Positions 1 through 8,788 of a stretch of 64,000 nucleotides of DNA are shown here, one piece after another; positions within the stretch are counted from its first letter, which is position 1; each line of letters begins with the position of its first letter. The stretch is taken from positions 796,501-860,500 of the forward strand of contig NC_020911.1 in NCBI RefSeq assembly GCF_000155675.2, given 5' to 3'. Both the position numbers and the translations under genes were made by a program. The DNA is from Octadecabacter antarcticus 307. Lineage in GTDB: Bacteria; Pseudomonadota; Alphaproteobacteria; Rhodobacterales; Rhodobacteraceae. Below the pieces are notes generated by a model. The model ran no database searches. It saw only the letters and a list, made by a program, of their open reading frames with translations, and was not told where the DNA came from.

Positions 1-252
1 CGTGCGTCTAAGGCAGCTGCAAACCAGATCGTACGTGGGGCTGCGATTGAGCTTGGCCGCAGGCGTCCCGAAGCGGTGATTGTGGCTTTGCATCCCGGCA
101 CCGTAGAGACAAAATTTACCGCTAATTATAAGGGCCATAAGATGATGCCTGCGCCGGAAGCAGCGGAGAACTTGTGTGACGTTTTATTGGGATTAGACGC
201 CCGTCAATCCGGCAGGTTCTTTGATTATGCGGGAGCCGAAGTGGCGTGGTGA
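1..252 (+). CDS. SDR family oxidoreductase, C-terminal part
   Basis: Open from the first base of the window to a TGA at 250-252, giving 83 residues of a short-chain dehydrogenase/reductase. It begins RASKAA, which is the end of the YxxxK active-site motif (the Tyr lies just outside the window), and continues with LHPGTVETKF, the usual post-catalytic segment of C-factor-like SDRs. The family binds NAD(P) and acts on a small carbonyl or alcohol substrate in the cytoplasm; the substrate cannot be read from this piece. The Rossmann half is outside the window. Confidence 0.85.
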   Translation, partial: RASKAAANQIVRGAAIELGRRRPEAVIVALHPGTVETKFTANYKGHKMMPAPEAAENLCDVLLGLDARQSGRFFDYAGAEVAW

Positions 253-347
253 TCCGCGTTCAAAGGGGCGCATCAAGGCGAAACTAGCAGTTTTTTACGA
301 AATATATTGAGCAATTTTCGGTTTGTATAAAACTATTCGGTATAGAT

Positions 348-842
348 TTGGTTGGTGAGCCGAGGATTGCCGTGGGTTTTGAGTTTCGAAGGTTGACAGA
401 ACATGACCCCGTTTTGGGCGAGGCGTTGGGCGTTATTCGCGCAGCGTTTGCGGTTATGGAAGGCCGGATTGATCCGCTGTCGTCGCTAGGTGATTTGACG
501 TCAGAGTGTCTTTCGCAGAGTGCGGCGCAGGCCGAAGTTTGGGTGGGTGCCATGACAGCATCTGACCCCGTCGCCGGAACGGTGATCCTGACGCCAAAAG
601 ACAAGGTTCTTTTTGTTGGCAAACTCGCCGTGCGCGAACACCGCATGAGGCTGGGTCGTGCGGTGATGGCACTGGCCGAGGCGGGGGCGTCAGGGTTTGG
701 TTGGCTTGAACTGCAAAGCCGCGTTGAGTTGGTGGAGGTTAACGCGATGTTCAAGGCGCTTGGTTTTCGCGAGGTTGGGCGTACAACGCATGAGGGATAT
801 GTGCTGCCGACGTCGATTTTGTTTCACAAAGTGTTTGGATGA
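348..842 (+). CDS. GNAT family N-acetyltransferase
   Basis: A 164-codon gene starting at TTG (348); an in-frame GTG at about 372 is an alternative start. The central stretch VGKLAVREHRMRLGRAVM resembles the GNAT acetyl-CoA binding segment (hydrophobic beta strand, then a basic turn in place of the usual Q/RxxGxG/A), and the C-terminal FKALGFREVGRTTHEGY is the usual GNAT beta6-beta7 region. The family transfers an acetyl group from acetyl-CoA to an amine; the substrate is unknown. It stands alone between an SDR gene and an EthD-like gene on the other strand. Confidence 0.75.
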   Translation: MVGEPRIAVGFEFRRLTEHDPVLGEALGVIRAAFAVMEGRIDPLSSLGDLTSECLSQSAAQAEVWVGAMTASDPVAGTVILTPKDKVLFVGKLAVREHRMRLGRAVMALAEAGASGFGWLELQSRVELVEVNAMFKALGFREVGRTTHEGYVLPTSILFHKVFG

Positions 843-986
843 TTTGGCAATGTGAGCTTCGAGCCTTCTGCACGTGTTTTCGAAGGCGCGGCCAAAGTTG
901 GATATTGCATAAAACCACAAATTTTTGATTATTTATGCCAAGTAGAAACTGCCCGCAACTTGGTCACGGACAGACGAAGTACGTCG

Positions 987-1295
987 TTATGTGATGACTT
1001 CACCGATCAACATCTTCGGTTCGGTCTTTGTGAAATTTGGGATGTCAGCAAGCACTGGGCCAGCGACTTCAAGAGTGGCTTGCAGATTGTCCATGCTGGT
1101 GAAAATCATTGTCGCGACCACGTAAAACCCGGCTGGAACATCTGGGCCTCCGGCAAAACTTTTTGAAATGCTCGTACTGTCGATGTGTTCACCCATATGT
1201 TTACCAACAAGCGGGATATAAGTTGTTGTGTAATAGTCGTGATCAAATTGTGTATCGCCACCTACGGGATAAAGAACTTGCGATGAAACGGACAC
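987..1295 (-). CDS. EthD family reductase-like protein
   Basis: A 102-codon gene with a GTG start at 1295. It has the EthD-family pattern: an N-terminal strand VLYPVGGDTQFDHDYYTTTYIPLVGKHM, where a Tyr/His-containing helix follows the first strand, then a ferredoxin-like alpha/beta body ending FTKTEPKMLIGEV. EthD proteins are small dimeric alpha+beta-barrel proteins, named from ethyl tert-butyl ether degradation clusters; most members have no proven reaction. There is no operon partner here. Family assignment is fairly secure, function is not. Confidence 0.75.
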   Translation of the reverse strand: MSVSSQVLYPVGGDTQFDHDYYTTTYIPLVGKHMGEHIDSTSISKSFAGGPDVPAGFYVVATMIFTSMDNLQATLEVAGPVLADIPNFTKTEPKMLIGEVIT

Positions 1296-1766
1296 AAAAT
1301 TTCCTTTTTTGGGTTTTTTTACGCAAGGCTTAATTGATCAAGTTGATTTGGCCATCAAAAATGATTGAGAAATGTAGTGCGGTTTGTGAAAATCTTCACA
1401 CAAATGTTGGCATGTCAAATTCAGTGGCCCGCAGAGAAATCTGCCGATCGTTGTAATGAACGGCATGTGCGAAGTACCAAGGGTAGCAATTTTTGCAAGT
1501 GCAGCGAATTCACACTTTGTCCTGTGTGGATGGCTCCTACTTAGCAAGACATTTCTGATGCGATTTATGTTTGTCAGATGCGGTCTTGTGTCCGGGCTGT
1601 TGGCGCGGATCACTTGGCCGCTGGCCCTGATGGTTTTCATAAACCAAGTCCCATTCTGCTCATCGAACAACGTGCGTTCAGGACAAAGTACGGTGTATCT
1701 AGGTTCTAGGGCTGACAAGTTTTCCATCACTTCATTGGCCTTGCTATCTCTGTGTTTCGGTATGGG
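1296..1766. other. Gene-poor stretch, probable flank of the IS110 relic
   Basis: About 470 bases without a convincing gene. A 130-codon open frame on the minus strand (1338-1730) has no domain I recognise and begins directly behind the 3' end of the IS110-type transposase relic, so it is more likely the element's non-coding end or decayed DNA than a gene. Confidence 0.4.
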
Positions 1767-2785
1767 TCAGATTGTTCTGATGCGGTAAGGTTCGTTACGG
1801 GGTGGGACGGCCCAAACCATGCGAGCAGTTTTATTCGCCATCGCGACGGCGGCCACTTTGCCGGGTTTTTGGGCCATGATGTCCGCGAACCATGGGTCAT
1901 ATCGCTCGGGGTTTTTGGTGATCTGGCGCATTCGGGACATCATGCTGAGAACCAGTAATCGTCGAATGTATCGATCCCCCATCTTTGATATACGTCCCAA
2001 TCGCTCTTTACCGCCGCTGGAACGACTTAGAGGTGTGAGGCCAAGCCAAGCGGTAAAATCACGACCTGTGCTGAACTGTCTACCAGTGCCAATCGTGGCC
2101 ACGATGGCAGAAGCTGTAATCGGCCCTATGCTAGGGATCGTTTGCAAAAGGGCGACGCGATCTTAGAGTCGTGCCATATGCGTCATCTCTTGGGTGTAGT
2201 TTGCAATCTTCCCATGCAGGAACAAAAGTTGCTCACAGAGTTCAGCGATCCCACCGCCTGCGGTGTCAGGCAGATCAGGACATTCGCCTCCGAATTGGCG
2301 CTTTGCAAACTGAGTGGCGTGGCCGACACCTTGCGGGAACACGGTGCCAAATTCGGCCAATTGCGCGCGCAACATATTGACGGTTTGCATTCGCTGTCGA
2401 ACCACAATGTCCCTTGTTCAATGCTATGCCAGAATTGCTTGCTGATCTGGCGCCTTGATCTCGACAAATCGCATCGTCGGCTGTGTTACAGCCTCACAAA
2501 TGGCCTCTGCATCAGCCGCATCAGATTTACCGCGTTTGATGTAGGTCTTCACATAAATGGGTGGGATCAGTTTTGCGTCGTGGCCGATGTGAACAGTTCG
2601 CGCGCCCAATGATGGCTCGTGCCGCATGCTTCAATTCCGACGAGGCAAGGTTCAAGGCATTCAAAGAACTTCAGTAATTGCGCACGCCGTAGTGCGCGAT
2701 TGAAAACAACATCGCCGTCATCAGTGATGCCGTGAACCTGGAAAATGTTCTTGGCTAAATCTAGATCTACTGTCGTAACTCGCAT
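1767..2785 (-). pseudogene. IS110-family transposase, broken
   Basis: Remains of an IS110-type (DEDD) transposase read on the minus strand in several frames. The N-terminal piece (start 2785, MRVTTVDLDLAKNIFQVHG) has the RuvC-like first Asp strand. A second frame (about 2424-2600) carries KSDAADAEAICEAV, the DxxDA motif. A third (about 2163-2405) covers the coiled middle. The last (1767-2147) has IPSIGPITASAIVATIG and FTAWLGLTP, the C-terminal IS110 domain that binds the seeker region. At least three frame changes separate the pieces, near 2600, 2410 and 2150, so the gene is dead. I did not recognise clear element ends or target duplications. Confidence 0.9.
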
Positions 2786-2885
2786 CGGGTGGCTCCTCCG
2801 CTGAGCAATTTCTGACAACTGCAGTATGGCGTATTACGACACCGATGGGCGCAAGAGCCATCCATCCCATCTGCAGGGCAGACGG

Positions 2886-4325
2886 TCACTCGGTCGCCAC
2901 ACCTTCACCCACAACGCCATCCGTGGCCGGATTGTTTGCGCCCTGCATGACCAATGCGCCGTCTTGCCATTCGCCGTCGGCCATTTGACCGGAGGCCGCG
3001 TAGGTCATTGTGCCAATCCCTTGGCGTCGACCGGAGCGGAATTCGCCTGAGTAGACGTCACCATTGGTATATGTCGCAACGCCGAGGCCAGCAATTTCAC
3101 CGACGGTCCATTGGCCTTCGTAGGTAAAACCATCAGCCATCGTAATTTTGCCGGTCCCATCGCGTTGGCCGTTCGCGAATGCGCCTTCATAGATCGTGCC
3201 ATCGGCGTAGGTTGCCGTGCCAAACCCGCTGCGCTGTCCGTCTTCCCAATCGCCGACATAGATGTAACCGTCGGCGTAGCGCATCGTGCCTGTTCCATGG
3301 TTTTTCGCGTTGAGGAATTCGCCTTCGTAGACAAGGCCATTGGCGTAGGTTGCGATGCCTGCGCCGTTGATGACACCAGCCTCCCAGCGGCCCTCATAGG
3401 TTGAGCCATCGGGGTAGGTTATTTTGCCTGTGCCATGGGCGAGGTCGTCCATGAAGGTGCCCACGTAGGTGGACCCGTCCGGATAGGTGACTTCGCCGGT
3501 CCCTTCGATTTGGCCGTTCGACCATTCACCTGCGTAGCGGTATCCGTCTGCGCCTGTGAACGTGCCGTCACCGTTGCGCAGGTCGTTTGCAAAGCCGCCC
3601 GCGTAAACGTCGCCGTTTGCGAAGGTCACTGTGCCGACGCCTTGGCGTTGACCTGCCACGAGGTCGCCTTCATAGATATCGCCGTTGGGCTGGATCAAGC
3701 GGCCTGTGCCCTCAATCTGGCCAGCGGCCCATGTGCCGTCATAGACCAGACCGTCCGGCATGGTCAGGGTGCCGACGCCTTGGCGTTCGCCGGCTGCCAA
3801 TGTACCGTTGTAAATGGCACCGTCGGGGTAGGTGATCGACCCTTCGCCTTCTTTGACGCCGTTGACCCATGGGCCAGCGTAGATGTAGCCGCCAGGGCTG
3901 GACATGGTACCTTGGCCGTGGTGCATCGCATTTCTAAAGTCACCCTCATAGATCACGCCATTGTCGTAGCGCGCGATGCCGCGTCCGGTGATTTTACCGT
4001 CGATCCAGTCGCCTTCATACGTTCCGCCATCAGCGAAGTTGATGACACCGAAGCCTTCGGGTTTTCCGGCGGCGAATTGACCTTCGTAAATCGACCCGTT
4101 CGGGAATCGCGCTGTGCCCTTGCCGCGAATTTCGCCCTCAAACCATTCGCCGTCGTATTGGTAGCCGTTGGGAAGGGTGTAGGTGCCCTGACCGTGCTGC
4201 AAGCCGCCCAAAAACTGGCCTTCGTAGATGCCGCCGTCGTCGTATTGTTTTGTCTGAACGGATTGCGCCAACGCAGGCGTTGCCATCAGCAGGGCGGCGA
4301 TCAGGTGCGGCGTAAAGCGCTTCAT
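2886..4325 (-). CDS. Secreted MORN-repeat protein
   Basis: 479 residues. A signal peptide (MKRFTPHLIAALLMATPALAQ) is followed by about 18 tandem MORN repeats of 23 residues with the core YxGxWxxGxxxGxGxxxxxxG, nearly without insertions, plus a degenerate last one and a short acidic tail. MORN repeats form an elongated beta-sheet and in characterised proteins bind lipid or partner proteins. Export to the periplasm or cell surface is inferred from the signal peptide. No enzyme domain is attached. It is divergent from nadE, with 147 bases between the starts. The repeats are alike at the DNA level, so copy number may vary by recombination. Confidence 0.9.
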   Translation of the reverse strand: MKRFTPHLIAALLMATPALAQSVQTKQYDDGGIYEGQFLGGLQHGQGTYTLPNGYQYDGEWFEGEIRGKGTARFPNGSIYEGQFAAGKPEGFGVINFADGGTYEGDWIDGKITGRGIARYDNGVIYEGDFRNAMHHGQGTMSSPGGYIYAGPWVNGVKEGEGSITYPDGAIYNGTLAAGERQGVGTLTMPDGLVYDGTWAAGQIEGTGRLIQPNGDIYEGDLVAGQRQGVGTVTFANGDVYAGGFANDLRNGDGTFTGADGYRYAGEWSNGQIEGTGEVTYPDGSTYVGTFMDDLAHGTGKITYPDGSTYEGRWEAGVINGAGIATYANGLVYEGEFLNAKNHGTGTMRYADGYIYVGDWEDGQRSGFGTATYADGTIYEGAFANGQRDGTGKITMADGFTYEGQWTVGEIAGLGVATYTNGDVYSGEFRSGRRQGIGTMTYAASGQMADGEWQDGALVMQGANNPATDGVVGEGVATE

Positions 4326-4472
4326 ATCGGGCTTCTTTCATGCGGAATTTGAGGCAGGATAGGGGGAAGGGGGCGCCGTGACAACTGTGGTTCTACGTGG
4401 CTTTTGCGTCTTCGGCTTTCCCTTGCCGGTTTGTGTGATTATGTGGGGATAATATATGTGAAAGGTGACCCC

Positions 4473-6143
4473 ATGAGCGACCGTTTCCGCCTGACGATGG
4501 CGCAGTTGAATCCCACTGTTGGTGACATCACAGGCAATGCTGAAAAGGCGCGCTTTGCATGGGAGCAGGGGCGCGCTGCGGGGGCTGACATGGTCATGCT
4601 GCCGGAGATGTTTTTGGTCGGGTATCAGCCGCAAGATTTGATCATGAAACCCGCATTTGAACGTGAAGTTGCGGCTGAGTTGGAACGGCTGGCGGCGGAT
4701 TGTGCAGATGGTCCGATGCTTGGGATTGGTGGGCCGTTTCGGGAAGGCGACAAGCTGCACAATGCGTATTTTGTTCTGAAGAATGGGAGGGTTATTTCCA
4801 CGACGCGCAAATATTTCCTTCCTAACTTCAATGTCTTCGACGAGGTCCGCCTGTTCAGTCGCGCTGATATGCAAGGGCCATTTAATACGGGGGAGGACGC
4901 AGGGCCGCTGCGGATTGGAACACCGATTTGCGAAGACGCATGGTATCCGGATGTCTGCGAGGCGATGGTGGAAAGTGGTGCGGAATTGTTGCTGGTGCCA
5001 AATGGCAGTCCGTATTTTCGTGATAAATTCAGCGTGCGCCTGAACAATATGGTCGCGCGCGTGATCGAAAATGATGTTCCGCTGGTCTATCTGAACATGG
5101 TCGGTGGGCAGGACGATCAGGTGTTTGATGGCGGGTCGTTCGTGTTGAACCGCCACGGCGCGTTGGCCGTGCAGATGCCGTGGTTTGAAGACGCGATTGC
5201 CCACGTTGATTTCGTGCGAACGGATGCTGGGTGGGTCGCCGAAGACGGTGACAAACACCTTGAACCGAGCGCGTTCGAAACCGATTACGCGGCGATGGTG
5301 CTGGGACTGCGTGATTACATGGACAAGACCGGATTCAAGAAAGTCCTGCTAGGCCTGTCTGGTGGCGTGGATTCGGCGATTGTTGCCGCGATTGCGGCAG
5401 ATGCGTTGGGGCCGGATAATGTGCGCTGCGTGATGATGCCGTCTGAATACACGTCAGATGCGTCTTTGGATGACGCCAAGGCTGCTGCTGCGGCGCTGGG
5501 CGTGCGCTATGATATCGTGCCGATCGGTGCTGTGCGGGCGGCAGTGACGGAGACGTTGGCGCCATTGTTTGCGGACTTGGACGAGGGGCTGACGGAAGAG
5601 AACATACAGTCACGTATTCGCGGGTTGTTGTTAATGGCGCAGTCTAACAAGTTTGGCGAAATGCTGCTGACGACAGGCAACAAATCAGAGGTCGCGGTGG
5701 GATATGCCACGATCTACGGTGATATGTCAGGTGGATATAACCCGATCAAAGACCTTTATAAAACGCGGGTGTTTGATATTTGTCGCTGGCGGAATGTAAA
5801 TCATCGTCCTTGGATGAAGGCGTCCGCAGGTGAGATGATTCCTGTGGCGATCATCGACAAACCGCCAAGTGCGGAATTGCGCGATGACCAGAAAGACAGC
5901 GACAGCCTGCCGGAATATGACGTGTTAGATGGCATTTTAACGATGTTGGTTGACGATGACGCCAGCGTCGCGGACTGCGTCGCGGTGGGCTATGGTCGAA
6001 CGGTGGTAAAAAAAATCGAACACCTGCTTTTTATCAGTGAATACAAACGGTTCCAGTCTGCACCGGGGCCGCGGTTGTCGATGAAAGCGTTCTGGCTGGA
6101 TCGCAGGTATCCGATTGTGAACCGCTGGCGTGATGACGGTTAA
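4473..6143 (+). CDS. nadE: Glutamine-dependent NAD+ synthetase
   Basis: 556 residues, the usual length of the two-domain enzyme that makes NAD+ from deamido-NAD+, ATP and glutamine. Residues 1 to about 270 form the nitrilase-type glutaminase domain with Glu45 (MLPEMFLVGY), Lys113 (TRKYFLPNF) and Cys153 (GTPICEDAWYP). The C-terminal synthetase domain has the PP-loop SGGVDS at 296-301 and ITTGNKSE-like TTGNKSEVAVGYAT. I chose the ATG at 4473 because the family begins within a few residues of RLTMAQLNP; the frame is open upstream to 4404 but that part is not conserved. Monocistronic. Confidence 0.95.
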   Translation: MSDRFRLTMAQLNPTVGDITGNAEKARFAWEQGRAAGADMVMLPEMFLVGYQPQDLIMKPAFEREVAAELERLAADCADGPMLGIGGPFREGDKLHNAYFVLKNGRVISTTRKYFLPNFNVFDEVRLFSRADMQGPFNTGEDAGPLRIGTPICEDAWYPDVCEAMVESGAELLLVPNGSPYFRDKFSVRLNNMVARVIENDVPLVYLNMVGGQDDQVFDGGSFVLNRHGALAVQMPWFEDAIAHVDFVRTDAGWVAEDGDKHLEPSAFETDYAAMVLGLRDYMDKTGFKKVLLGLSGGVDSAIVAAIAADALGPDNVRCVMMPSEYTSDASLDDAKAAAAALGVRYDIVPIGAVRAAVTETLAPLFADLDEGLTEENIQSRIRGLLLMAQSNKFGEMLLTTGNKSEVAVGYATIYGDMSGGYNPIKDLYKTRVFDICRWRNVNHRPWMKASAGEMIPVAIIDKPPSAELRDDQKDSDSLPEYDVLDGILTMLVDDDASVADCVAVGYGRTVVKKIEHLLFISEYKRFQSAPGPRLSMKAFWLDRRYPIVNRWRDDG

Positions 6144-6230
6144 CGCAAAGTTTTCGCAGTTGCGATAAAGTTTGGTCACAAATTGCTGTCAGGATGTTTG
6201 GGAAACCGAAAGGACCAGACATGACACCAA

Positions 6231-6842
6231 TTGCCCTTTATCCCAGCGACAGATCGCACAAAAAAAACGGCTGCGATAGGTGCGTTCAATCTGTTTATGG
6301 CCTACCAGATGTACAGTTGGGTGCCTGATATGTCGGGCTGGGTTCCGGCGCTTATGGCGTTGATCGGGGCCGGTTTGATTGCGCTTACCGCATGGAGGTA
6401 CACCATCCCAAGGCCGAGTTTTGCGGCGGATGTGAGCGGCTTTTCAGTGATGGGCAAGAAGAAACGCAGTTGGGACGAATATGGTGGCGTCAAGTTACGG
6501 ACACTGCGCATCGGGTTTTTTCCTATTGGTAGCTGGGTCATCGTAAAGATTGGAAAATCGGTACATGGGTCGGTTCATATCAAAGTTACACACCTGAGCG
6601 CGCCTGTGTCAGACATGGCGGCCGAAATTAACGCCTACGCCAAACATGCGCGGCGGGCGCAGGATTTGACGCTGGCGTTGGCCGCAATACCGGCAACGCA
6701 GCTGATCGGTGAAGGTACGCAACCAACAGGACGCTGCCGCGCCGACCCAATGGCGCCGGCTTTTCAAGGCGGTAATTCTAGCCCTGCCCAATCAGTGCGG
6801 ACCATTTCAGAGCGTCTTTTTGGCCGTCGAAAGGTGATCTGA
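6231..6842 (+). CDS. Membrane protein of unknown function, likely frameshifted start
   Basis: About 203 codons from a TTG at 6231. Two hydrophobic segments close together (around residues 18-32 and 40-56) are followed by a soluble domain with a KKKRSWDEYGG turn, so this is a small inner-membrane protein with a cytoplasmic tail of PH-like beta character. A better start, ATG at 6221 with an AGGA-like site before it, lies in another frame. It would join this frame if one base were removed from the run of eight A at 6260-6267, giving MTPIALYPSDRSHKKTAAIG. Either the run is a sequencing or mutational slip, or expression depends on slippage. Family not recognised. Confidence 0.6.
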   Translation: MPFIPATDRTKKTAAIGAFNLFMAYQMYSWVPDMSGWVPALMALIGAGLIALTAWRYTIPRPSFAADVSGFSVMGKKKRSWDEYGGVKLRTLRIGFFPIGSWVIVKIGKSVHGSVHIKVTHLSAPVSDMAAEINAYAKHARRAQDLTLALAAIPATQLIGEGTQPTGRCRADPMAPAFQGGNSSPAQSVRTISERLFGRRKVI

Positions 6843-6890
6843 TGCGGCTGATGTGACAACTTCCCTCAAATTGGGAGGACACCACAGGGC

Positions 6891-7138
6891 GGATGCAGAT
6901 AACAAAACCCAATCCACCGATGTTGACGAGCGTACGTTTATCGCGGCAATTGAACTTCCGGTCGGGCGTGCGGATGCGGGGGTTCTAGATGCGATGTTTC
7001 TGCGTGTAACGGGGGGCAGCCGCGTATTTGTGGGCCGAGCATCATTGACTATGGGCACATTATTCCACCTGTGCAAGCGGGCGTGAGGGGGATGGACCGC
7101 TACGAGCGGCGGCTTCAACTGATCGGCGCAACACTGTA
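6891..7138 (+). pseudogene. DUF1801 family protein, 5' remnant
   Basis: The N-terminal third of a DUF1801 protein: ADNKTQSTDVDERTFIAAIELPVGRADAGVLDA matches the start and first helix of the family, and after a frame change near 7015 the segment PRICGPSIIDYG follows. The original start codon seems lost (GAT where ATG is expected). The reading is cut where the IS30-type sequence begins, near 7140-7167, so the gene was probably destroyed by that insertion. DUF1801 proteins are small cytoplasmic proteins of unsettled function. Confidence 0.65.
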
Positions 7139-7166
7139 ATCTTTTTGGAAGGATCGAGTGTGCCCT

Positions 7167-7490
7167 ATGAAGTATCGTCGCCGCGTGTTTTTCACAGGCA
7201 AACAGAAATCGGATATCGGGGATCGATGGCAACGGGGGGGCGATGAGGTCGATTGGGCGTGGTTTTGAGCGTTCATCATTGTCGATTTATGCGCTCCTTG
7301 CGCGCACTGTGTGGCATTCGCCCACCAGATTCCGTCAGGTCCCGCTTGGTGCTGACCCTGACGGAACGCGAAGAGATATCACAGGGTCTGACCGGGGTCT
7401 GATCGGGCCGTTGTCTTTGCGATCGATTGCCCGAACGTTATGGCGTTCGATCTCAACTATCAGCAGAGAGGTGAGACTTAATGTTGGCAG
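7167..7490 (+). pseudogene. IS30-family transposase, 5' remnant
   Basis: Starts at ATG 7167 with MKYRRRVFFTGKQKSDI, typical of IS30-type transposases. A frame change in the G run near 7235-7241 leads to MRSIGRGFERSSLSIYALLARTV and then PLSLRSIARTLWRSISTISREV, the helix-turn-helix that binds the element's terminal repeats. The catalytic DDE part is absent; the sequence stops matching near 7490 and the IS256-type element begins at 7582. Dead fragment. Confidence 0.8.
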
Positions 7491-7532
7491 TGCTCAAAAC
7501 CGCGAGCCCAGTCTGATATTGTTGCGTGAGAT

Positions 7533-7581
7533 CCACTGCCCCCCTCTCGGGCAGTGGACAGGGTCTTGCGAAGCAATGCCT
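7533..7581 (+). repeat. Variable-stem hairpin element, compound copy
   Basis: Just outside the IS256 left end. It reads as two partial copies of the hairpin element, tail to tail: CCCCCCTCTCGGGCAGTGG, then (on the other strand) CTCAGGCATTGC-TTC-GCAAGACC-CTGTC. The first half also folds on itself through CCACTGCC/GGGCAGTGG. The same end motifs occur in the inserts of the neighbouring transposase gene. Confidence 0.6.
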
Positions 7582-7890
7582 GAGTCATAGCTGAAAGTTT
7601 GTGACGGCCCTGATGGGCGGCATATCATGGCGTTGTTGACGCGCCGCATTCTCATTGAGTAAGGGATATGCCACATGACCAAGAATACAGTTATCGACTT
7701 CACGAAACCAAGCGATTTTTCACCTGATCCGTTGACAGATGTGCTGCGCGCAGGAGCACGGGAGCTTCTGGCCACTGCTGTGCGCGCTGAGGTGTCGGAG
7801 TTTCTGGAAGGTCACGTCCACCTTTTGAACGACGAGGGTCGCCAGCGGCTGGTGCAGCATGGCTTTCTGCCGGAGCGCGAAGTTATGACC

Positions 7891-7967
7891 ATTGCCCCCT
7901 CTCGGTCATGCAAAGCATGGCCTGTCGGCAACGGGACAGGCGATTGTGAAACAATCTGCCGAGAAGG
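7891..7967. repeat. Hairpin inserts 1 and 2, inverted pair
   Basis: 77 bp between codons ACC and GGG of the transposase. The plus-strand copy is GCCCCCTCTCGG-TCATGC-AAA-GCATGG-CCTGTCGG. Back to back with it is a minus-strand copy, CCCCTTCTCGGCA-GATTGT-TTC-ACAATC-GCCTGTC. The ends are shared between the two and the stems are unrelated. Confidence 0.85.
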
Positions 7968-8120
7968 GGGATCGGCAAGGTGTCAGTCCAGGTTCCTCGG
8001 GTGCGCGACCGTGGTGCAAACGCGGATGGTATGAAGGTCCATTTCAACGCGTCGCTTATCCCGCCCTATTTGCGCAAGGCAAAGTCTGTGGCGGAATTGC
8101 TGCCATGGCTTTACCTCAAG

Positions 8121-8157
8121 CACTGCCCGGCAGGCGATGCTTGCATCGCCGAGAGGG
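8121..8157 (-). repeat. Hairpin insert 3
   Basis: 37 bp between AAG and GGC. On the minus strand it reads CCCTCTCGG-CGATGC-AA-GCATCG-CCTGCCGGGCAGTG, a perfect six-pair stem. Confidence 0.85.
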
Positions 8158-8298
8158 GGCATCTCGACGGGGGACTTCAGGGAGGCTCTGGCTTCGTTGG
8201 TGGGCCCGCCTGCCGAGGGGTTGTCGTCTTCGACAATCACACGTCTTAAGGCAACCTGGTGGGACGAGTATAAGGCCTGGCGCAAGCGCGATCTGACC

Positions 8299-8337
8299 TG
8301 TTGCCCGGCAGTGCATGCGTCGCATGCATGAGAGGGG
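8299..8337 (-). repeat. Hairpin insert 4
   Basis: 39 bp between ACC and GGC. On the minus strand it reads CCCCTCTC-ATGCATGC-GAC-GCATGCA-CTGCCGGGCAACA, with a perfect stem of the inner bases. Confidence 0.85.
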
Positions 8338-8493
8338 GGCAAGCGCTACGCCTACATCTGGGCGGACGGTGTCTACTTCAACCCGCGCCTGGACGATGAT
8401 CGTCAATGTATGTTGGTGATTATTGGCGCAGACGAATACGGCGACAAGGATGTTCTTGGTATCATGGATGGGTTCCGCGAGAACGCGGACAAC

Positions 8494-8530
8494 CCCCTCT
8501 CACACATGCAAGCATGTGTTGCCGCTCAAC
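8494..8530 (+). repeat. Hairpin insert 5
   Basis: 37 bp after AAC (Asn of ENADN). It reads CCCCTCTC-ACACATGC-AA-GCATGTGT-TGCCGCTCAAC, with a perfect eight-pair stem. CAAC occurs at both junctions and may be a 4-bp target duplication. Confidence 0.85.
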
Positions 8531-8590
8531 GGGCGTGATCTTCTTCGGAGCCTGAAAAAACGGGGACTGATGATTGCGCCCGATCTGGCC

Positions 8591-8640
8591 TGTGGCTCCT
8601 CCTCACGTGACATTGTTGCACAATGCACTGCCGGGCAATG
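8591..8640 (+). repeat. Hairpin insert 6
   Basis: About 45-50 bp between the codons for PDLA and DGALGFW; exact edges are uncertain because one or two host codons are missing. It reads CTCCTCCTCACGTG-ACATTGT-TGC-ACAATGC-ACTGCCGGGCA, a six-pair stem with a more degenerate left end. It sits next to the second catalytic Asp. Confidence 0.75.
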
Positions 8641-8788
8641 GATGGTGCCCTGGGCTTTTGGACCGCATTGCGGGACGTGTATCCGAGCACACGCGAACAA
8701 CGCTGCTGGCTCCACAAGATGGCCAACATCACGGGCGCGATGCCGAAGCCCTACATGAAAAGCCCACGGCAGGGCTGCAAGACATCTG

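Noticed and set aside
1338..1730. 130-codon frame on the minus strand behind the IS110 relic
   Set aside because: No recognisable domain or ribosome site; more likely the end region of the element.
3435..4352. 305-codon open frame on the plus strand
   Set aside because: It is the exact antisense of the MORN repeats, whose periodic codons keep the opposite strand free of stops.
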